Source: Kalaharituber pfeilii (taxonomy: Eukaryota; Ascomycota; Pezizomycetes; Pezizales; Pezizaceae). From it: DNA of 13,501 bases. Shown here piece by piece: positions 9,329-13,501 of the stretch. The stretch is taken from contig WHUZ01000305.1 of NCBI GenBank assembly GCA_015179045.1, positions 1-13,501 of the forward strand. The letters are read 5' to 3'. The translations under genes were made by a program, and so were the position numbers. The notes beneath the pieces are model-generated. The model had not been told where the DNA came from and did not search any database. It was given only the letters and a program-made list of their open reading frames with translations. Positions within the stretch are counted from its first letter, which is position 1, and each line of letters begins with the position of its first letter.

Positions 9329-10841
9329 TCAACTCTCTTCCTCCACCTCCACCGCACCATCTGAGTCCAGTGAACCCTGTTTGATGTTGATTAAATTGCG
9401 GCAAAACCAACAATAACTGAACAGCCAGCTATTAAAAGTCACATGTCTGATTATGAAGAGAAAATAACCTCCGCAGACTTTTCGAATTCCATTTGATCAA
9501 GCAAGCCAGCCAAGAAAGAAGCAAGCCAAAAAAAAAAAAAAAGGCGTTTACTCACCCCGTCCACTGGCACTACCTCCGCTGGACACCTCATGATACATTT
9601 GACGATGTCGGCTACGCTTTGACATTTTTTTGGGCTCCACAAATGTCGTCCCCACCCCCATTCCATTCTGCACACCAATTGCTGCATGCACAACCGGATA
9701 CGGTGGATAGAATCCAGGGTATGCGATGGGAGGCGGCGGTGGTGGTGGTGGTGGTGCCACGAATCCTGGGGCCTGGTGGTAAGACGCAAAATGCTCATGG
9801 TGGTGGAAAAATCCTGGCAGGTAATGGTGGGTATTTGTAGATGCGTCGTATATGAGGTTTCCCGGAGGTGGAGTGGGACTGTGTACGGGAGGGATTGATG
9901 GCGCTGCGGGAGGGTCTGGTGGTGGCGCGGGAGAGACTGGTGGTGGTGGTGGTGGTGGTGGTCGTGGCGCAGGAGGCGGAATGGGGGCGGATGCTGGTTT
10001 CTCCTTTTCCTCCTTCTGTTTTTCTTTTTCCATCGAAATCACGGCTGGGGGTGGGGGAGGCGAAGTCGCTGGAGCCGGAGGCTTTACCGCTGCCTGTGCA
10101 ATCTGCAACTGCCTGATTGCCTCTTGCATCTCCTTCAGAACCTTCTCCATCTTCTCCTGTGCTTGAACTTGCACTGGAGCTGGTACCGGAAATGGGAACC
10201 CAGTGACTGCGCCATTGGGTGTATAGTGATAGTAGTATCCTGCTCCGAAGTTTGCTCCCGCCTGTGATGGAGTGGGAGGTGCAGGGGCTTCTACATTAGC
10301 ATTCTTTTGCTCCGGCTTGGGTTCTGGTGGCTTCGGTGCCTCCTCCTGCTTCTTCTTTTCAGATTCTTTGGAAGGTGGCGTGGAGTGGTGATGGTGGGTG
10401 TGGTAGTGGACAGCAGAGTGGGGGGGTTGTTTCTCCTGCTTTTGAATGGATTCCGTCTTTTGCGCTGCAGGTGCATCCGGCTTTGGAGTCTCGGAAGAAG
10501 AAGATGAGAGGGTGCCGACTGGGATGAAAGTTGTAATGACAACCATGCTTTCCTTCTTCTCTGGTGCCTGTGGTGGAGGGGGAGGGGCAGGGGCAGGAGG
10601 TTTTGGTACTTGCGCTGGTGGGGCTGCTGGGGGTGCCGGTTGTGCCAGGGATGCCGAGGGTGCAGGGCCGATGGGGATCATCCCCAGTGGAGGAGGGATG
10701 GGGAACAGGCTTCAACGCATGTCAGTTTTTGCCTACACACAAGACTAAAGCGGAGACCTCGCTCTGCTTCCGGGCTCGGGAAAGGAAGGAGGCAACTCAC
10801 TGCATATCCGCCACCAGCACTGGCGGGAACTGTACTGGCAT
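9329..10841 (-). CDS. Pro/His-rich low-complexity protein, or N-terminal part of the downstream gene
   Basis: No family recognised. Proposed structure: exon 10841-10801 (MPVQFPPVLVADM), intron 10800-10710, exon 10709-9556, then either intron 9555-9361 and a short last exon 9360-9329 (DGAVEVEEES, stop), about 408 residues, or a 541-bp intron to 9015 making one giant protein with the next block. The phase is correct in both. Visible features: repeated Pro/Ala stretches, HYHTHHHH, a short heptad-like helix EKMEKVLKEMQEAIRQLQ (about 10156-10100), poly-Pro runs at 9938-9961 and 9728-9754, a Tyr/His-rich NTHHYLPGFFHHHEHF segment, and a basic KKMSKRSRHRQ end. The large exon is open for 377 codons from the ATG at 10681; the upstream start adds 23 residues through a well-formed splice. 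The protein is probably intrinsically disordered. Confidence 0.58.
9361..9555 (-). other. Intron after the large Pro/His exon (195 bp, alternative 541 bp)
   Basis: The donor GTGAGT at 9555-9550 is clear and is followed by a T15-17 run. Acceptor choice is open: GACTCAG at 9361 gives a short terminal exon with a stop at 9329; CGCAAG at 9015 (after a CTGAC branch near 9036-9031) is also phase 1 and would fuse this gene with the next block. Confidence 0.45.
9728..9754 (-). repeat. Poly-Pro coding tract (Pro9)
   Basis: GGT/GGC triplets on the + strand encode nine consecutive prolines on the minus strand. A similar Pro8 tract lies at 9938-9961. Confidence 0.7.
10710..10800 (-). other. Intron in the Pro/His-rich gene (91 bp)
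   Basis: The minus strand reads GTGAGT at 10800-10795, AACTGAC branch at about 10727-10721 and a GTTGAAG acceptor ending at 10710. It is phase 2 and joins VADM to HLFPIPPPLG. AAG is a less common acceptor, but the branch spacing of about 11 nt is good. Confidence 0.65.
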
Positions 10842-10921
10842 TGGGGGGAGATGAAGGGCGGAGGCCACAGATAGTTTGGCATGGTGGAGGATTATGCTCC
10901 GAAGGACGGCAGTGAGTATGG

Positions 10922-10996
10922 CTTGGATGAGTGGGGAGGGGGGAGGGGGGTGGGGGTGGGGAGAGGGGGTGAACGGGGAAGAGGGTGCATACTTAC
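10922..10996 (-). other. Probable 5'-UTR intron with an extreme pyrimidine tract (75 bp)
   Basis: The minus strand reads CACT then GTAAGT at 10996-10991, a long C/T-only tract and a TCATCCAAG acceptor ending at 10922. The frame through the join is open back to a TAG near 11165 but has no upstream ATG, so it is more likely in the 5'-UTR than coding. Confidence 0.5.
10933..10978 (+). other. G-run block with G-quadruplex potential
   Basis: Seven runs of four to six G (10933-36, 10938-43, 10945-50, 10952-56, 10958-61, 10965-69, 10975-78), separated mostly by one to three bases, lie on the + strand. The template for the minus-strand gene is thus G-rich and its transcript C-rich. Short loops satisfy the standard G4 pattern several times over. 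Confidence 0.75.
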
Positions 10997-10999
10997 AGT

Positions 11000-11188
11000 G
11001 AAGGCCAATAGGTTTGAGAGCAGCAGTACAGTTTAGAAATGTGCTGCAGAAGGAGAGATGGGGGATGGGGGGAATATTGGGGAGTGGTGGGGGAATGGCG
11101 ATGATGAGACTGGGCGATGATGGTGTAGGAGGAGGATTTTGTGCGCGTGCTGGGGAGGGGCGCTATCGGGGCGTCCTGTTATCGCGAT
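11000..11188 (-). promoter_or_regulatory. C/T-rich 5' region of the Pro/His-rich gene
   Basis: On the minus strand this region is strongly C/T-rich, like the pyrimidine tracts that precede transcription starts in many filamentous fungi. There is no ATG in it in the coding frame. No TATA box was recognised. Assignment as promoter/5'-UTR is from position and composition only. Confidence 0.35.
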
Positions 11189-11224
11189 AGAATACTGTGA
11201 CTGCGTTCTGCGTCACGGTATTCT
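11189..11224. repeat. 13-bp imperfect hairpin
   Basis: AGAATACTGTGAC (11189-11201) and GTCACGGTATTCT (11212-11224) pair with one mismatch around a 10-nt loop. The adjacent TATCGCGATA (11180-11189) is itself a palindrome. The position upstream of the minus-strand gene would suit an operator or structured boundary. Confidence 0.5.
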
Positions 11225-11558
11225 CAGGTCCCATTGAATGGTCCATGATATACTACTTCGTTGGGCTAGCGCCTGCGGAAGTCTTGGCAGCGGAAGGAAA
11301 TCCCGGCACCAAGAAGGAGTTGGCTGCAAGCAGCAGCGGGGTTTGACTATTACATCCTAAAGGCTTCCATATTCTGTTTCAGTGGTTTCGAGATAAATAT
11401 TACTTTCATCGATCAGGGCCCTGAGCACTCATTGGCAACATAGTTGTAGTCTCGTAACCAGACTTAGTCAGCAGTCGAGATAGTTGCTTCCCATGAATGA
11501 GTACAGGTCAGGTGACCTCCTTGGCATGTTACATAAGCACAAGTCTAGTCCGGACTAT
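11225..11558. other. Intergenic stretch with no recognisable feature
   Basis: No frame of useful length, splice pattern, RNA gene or repeat was recognised between the hairpin and the palindrome beside the TIR element. Confidence 0.4.
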
Positions 11559-11596
11559 CATATGCGGCACCGTACTCTACATCTATGCCGCATATG
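11559..11596. repeat. 11-bp perfect palindrome arms abutting the TIR element
   Basis: CATATGCGGCA (11559-11569) and TGCCGCATATG (11586-11596) are exact reverse complements around a 16-nt loop. The right arm overlaps the TA and the first two bases of the 11595 terminal repeat. Confidence 0.6.
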
Positions 11597-12431
11597 GTTG
11601 GGGACACCTTTAACCGGCACATTTTGATCCTAAATTTCAACACCGATCACCGATGCAACAAAAAATCAAAAAAATTTAAAACTGCTCATAAATATAAAGA
11701 GAATTGAGTAAAGAATTAATCTATGTCATATTTCTAATTTTATGAATTTTTGTAAAAAAAGTTATCCTAAGTTAAAGAGAGGTTAAATTTTGGTGGGGGA
11801 CCCCTAACCGAGTTACATACTACTAATACATATTAGGTAAAATTATATATTAGTAAGCAAGAAAAATTACTTAAAAGAGTAAAGTCTAAAGTACATGTAA
11901 TTACCACTTGCTTTTATCGGATGATTTCTATATACATATTCCTGAAACTGTTTAGTTTCATAAGTATATCCATTAGAGTATGCATTAAGAAATCGCATAC
12001 AGTGCTCATAGTAGTGAAAGATAGAAGCAGTACTTACAGAATGTAAAGCAGCAGGTACTGTACTGAGAGGTATCACACTGAATATGCTGTATACTTGTGA
12101 GAGAATGTATGGTGCTCTATGGTAGAAGATGGAGCGAAGCGCGGTATTTCCATACAGTAGAGGGTGAGGAAGCGAAGAGCGGTATGCGCACTATTCTGTG
12201 AGGTAAAGGCATGAGGAAGCGAAAAGCAAGGGACCCAGTGCTCCGTATAGCATAGGGCGAGCGAGGGGTGTGGTATTCTGTATGGTAGAAAGAGGGCGAG
12301 AGCGAAAGGTGTGGAATTCCGTGCGGTAGGGGGCCGGCGAACGAAGAGCGAGGGAAAAAAAAAAAAAAAAGGCCTGTATTAGTAAGCAAATTGAAGAGTT
12401 ACATAGTGTCGGTTAAAGCCGTCCCCAACCA
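11595..12431. mobile_element. Non-autonomous DNA transposon-like element (837 bp, TA-flanked TIRs)
   Basis: The left end TGGTTGGGGACACCTTTAAC (first 20 of 26 bases, 11595-11620) matches the reverse complement of 12406-12431 at 23 of 26 positions. Both ends are bordered outside by TA (11593-11594, 12432-12433). That is the target duplication expected of Tc1/mariner-type elements. The interior is AT-rich and encodes no transposase, so it would need a helper. It also holds a third TIR-like motif (11791-11810), a degenerate tandem repeat and an A16 run, suggesting a composite or nested structure. Superfamily assignment rests only on the TA flanks. Confidence 0.65.
12110..12370. repeat. Degenerate tandem repeat ending in A16
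   Basis: About six imperfect units of roughly 32-51 bp share the order TAT(T)CC/TGTATGGTAGA, then GAGGGCGAGCGAAG, then AGCGGTAT or GGTGTGG. Starts lie near 12113, 12147, 12184, 12236, 12273 and 12312. The array ends at GCGAGGG followed by A16 (12355-12370). It lies inside the TIR element. Units are diverged and unequal, so the array is old or never strictly periodic. Confidence 0.5.
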
Positions 12432-12609
12432 TAGCTGATTTCGTGGAATATATTGTGGTTCGCACTACGAAGCTAGTTTGCACGCATTCCCACGCTGCCT
12501 CCCAAGTCGCCCACGACTTAGCATATCTACATAAAATCTCTGTCGAATACGGCTTATCTCCTATCAATACATACCTATAAACTGTTCAGAATACATTCTC
12601 TTGTGTAAA
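12432..12609. other. Short spacer between TIR element and GH28 relic
   Basis: This stretch lies downstream of the GH28 relic on the minus strand. A minus-strand frame across it contains YAKSWATWEAAWE, but it crosses the TIR and I could not assign it. Nothing else is recognised. Confidence 0.3.
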
Positions 12610-12820
12610 CTATATAGAAGTGACAGTCCCCTTAACGTCCTTGAGTGTGACATTGCTAATTGGGACACCTGAGGTTGGCTTTCCTGTGGCCATGGTGAAC
12701 CATTCTCGTAATCTTGCTCAATCACGATTCCGTATTTAGTGATGTTCTTCAAAGTGATATCCGCGTAGGTGAAATTGGAGACGGAGCCGGTCGCGCCGTA
12801 GACGGTCTTGATGCGCACCC
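12610..12820 (-). pseudogene. GH28 endopolygalacturonase, terminal fragment with frameshift
   Basis: GH28 enzymes hydrolyse alpha-1,4 galacturonan in pectin and are secreted by plant-associated fungi. On the minus strand, after a CAG acceptor (12821) with ACTAAC branch, the sequence reads [20 protein letters not shown], then [14 protein letters not shown]. This covers the conserved RIK substrate-binding motif and the following strands. At 12688-12692 a five-base stretch (TGGCC) breaks the frame. The homology continues 2 nt out of frame as [18 protein letters not shown], then stops at TAG 12610-12612. The NTD, DD and GHG catalytic motifs and the signal peptide lie in exons that are not recognisable in the window. 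The family is normally about 350-380 residues. It is therefore a 5'-truncated, frameshifted relic. Confidence 0.8.
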
Positions 12821-12907
12821 CTGCATAACCATGGAAAGTTAGTATTTTCAGGGTGGGAATCGTAAAGCAATGACCGCAACTATAGCTACATATATCACAT
12901 GACTCAC
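12821..12907 (-). other. Relic intron upstream of the GH28 fragment (87 bp)
   Basis: The minus strand reads GTGAGT (12907-12902), an ACTAAC branch near 12840 and a TATGCAG acceptor at 12821. In the phase that yields GVRIKT, the codon just before the donor-side G is TAA, so the upstream exon is not usable as it stands. Confidence 0.45.
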
Positions 12908-13120
12908 CTTACAAGCTGACTTGAACTCTAACTCGAAACTCCAGAACTGGCGACCAGATATTCTACTAAATGCAGCGCTATAGGAGGTCTTGCTACCGAA
13001 ATCTCTAGGTCTAAGTACCCCTAAAAAATCAACAATCGGGGTAGGAATATGCGCCAAGAATTCATCACATCGTGCGTACCCCGCTTTGTTGTGTAGAGCC
13101 GCAACTCTCCTCGGGTCCCC
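12908..13120 (-). other. Unassigned open frame ending at a splice donor
   Basis: A minus-strand frame of 71 codons follows a TAA (13121-13123) and reads RRVAALHNKAGYARCDEFLA, later GVLRPRDFGSKTSYSAAFSR and [13 protein letters not shown], ending directly at the GTGAGT donor at 12907. Composition looks coding, but it does not resemble GH28 and its phase does not match the GH28 exon. There is no ATG at its start. It could be an exon of an unknown gene brought next to the GH28 relic, or chance. Confidence 0.22.
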
Positions 13121-13283
13121 TTACTCGCTTATAGTCTGAACCGCTCTATACATCTACGAATCTGCATTCATTTCGAAATCCACACTTGCCTCCGCGCCGA
13201 GTCTCTAACGAAATTGACATATTTTATCAGTATATCCTCACGATACATTTTCCGAATCTGATCGCATATTCTTAGCATCGGAA
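13121..13283 (+). promoter_or_regulatory. Upstream region of the second STAND-type gene
   Basis: AT-moderate stretch leading to the ATG at 13284 (context TCGGAAATGG). No TATA or other defined element was recognised; it is called regulatory by position only. Confidence 0.3.
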
Positions 13284-13501
13284 ATGGATCCCTTTTCCAT
13301 TTCGACTGGAGTTGCTGGCTTCCTCTCCTTAGCGCTTGAGCTTGGGAAGATCCTAAGCAATTATACGAGCCAGGTCAATTCTGCTCCGAAGGATGCTCAT
13401 GACTTACTCACTGAGATTACTGCACTGAGTCACACTCTCAAACAGCTGATTACCTTCCTGACAGAGCAAGATGTCAAAGGGAATTTTCACCAAACTTCTG
13501 C
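13284..13501 (+). CDS. STAND-type protein, HeLo-like N-terminal domain, 5' part only
   Basis: The frame is open from ATG 13284 to the window edge (72 codons plus 2 nt). It begins MDPFSISTGVAGFLSLALEL, with a hydrophobic first helix, followed by SAPKDAHDLLTEITALSHTL and KQLITFLTEQDV. This is the typical start of the fungal N-terminal domain of STAND proteins (HeLo-like): a short MDP(F/L)S leader, a Gly/Ala/Leu helix, then a coiled stretch with a conserved DL-TE-(V/I) helix. Such proteins usually continue into a NACHT or NB-ARC ATPase and ankyrin or other repeats, which lie beyond the window. It differs from the HeLo of the first gene and is not a duplicate of it. Confidence 0.72.
   Translation, partial: MDPFSISTGVAGFLSLALELGKILSNYTSQVNSAPKDAHDLLTEITALSHTLKQLITFLTEQDVKGNFHQTS

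Noticed and set aside
9686..10748. Several + strand Gly/Trp/Val-rich frames
   Set aside because: They are complements of poly-Pro and poly-His codons of the minus-strand exon.
12379..12567. Minus-strand frame with YAKSWATWEAAWE, recalling a chromodomain of a retroelement integrase
   Set aside because: The resemblance is limited to a WE-containing stretch, the frame crosses the right TIR, and no integrase or reverse transcriptase sequence is nearby.
1..13501. CRISPR array, rRNA or tRNA genes
   Set aside because: No regularly spaced identical short repeats with unique spacers, no rRNA-like conserved stretches and no paired A/B boxes were seen; the gene structure is eukaryotic.

Overview
The window looks like filamentous ascomycete (Pezizomycotina) nuclear DNA. 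It has short introns of about 55-110 bp with GTAAGT/GTATGT/GTGAGT donors and CTGAC-like branch points, long AT-rich intergenic stretches, a fungal HeLo/NB-ARC/TPR STAND (NLR-like) gene, a GH28 polygalacturonase relic and Pro/Ser/His-rich disordered proteins. I cannot name the species.

Layout. 1-260: upstream region of the first gene. 261-4051 (+): a HeLo - NB-ARC - winged-helix - TPR gene with two clear introns. It has an unexplained -1 frame change in the HeLo loop (about 640-735) and an in-frame TGA (2594-2596) at the second of twelve 42-residue TPR units; the frame then stays open for another 485 codons. 4052-5634: mostly non-coding, with a 17-bp perfect inverted repeat and a weak minus-strand coding-like stretch. 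5635-10841 (-): one very large or two adjacent genes encoding low-complexity protein (poly-Ser, poly-Pro, His-rich, Arg/Lys-rich, one Gly-rich hydrophobic segment). Splice phases are compatible with either model. A C5 homopolymer coincides with a frame break. 10841-11594: upstream/5'-UTR region of that gene, with a likely UTR intron holding an exceptional G-run block and two hairpins. 11595-12431: an 837-bp element with 26-bp imperfect terminal inverted repeats and TA flanks, containing a degenerate tandem repeat and an A16 tract. 12610-12820 (-): frameshifted terminal fragment of a GH28 endopolygalacturonase. 13284-13501 (+): start of a second STAND-type gene with a fungal HeLo-like N-terminal domain, cut by the window edge.

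How it fits together. Two STAND/NLR-type genes, the first apparently disabled, flank disordered-protein coding sequence, a non-autonomous transposon-like insertion and a decayed cell-wall-degrading enzyme gene. This is what an accessory, fast-evolving region looks like. HeLo domains are known as membrane-disrupting cell-death executors in fungal heterokaryon incompatibility, and NB-ARC with near-identical TPR repeats is the usual NLR sensor architecture. A cell-death or non-self-recognition role is inferred from domains, not shown. Several breaks are single-base frame changes, so residual assembly error must be excluded before pseudogenisation is accepted.
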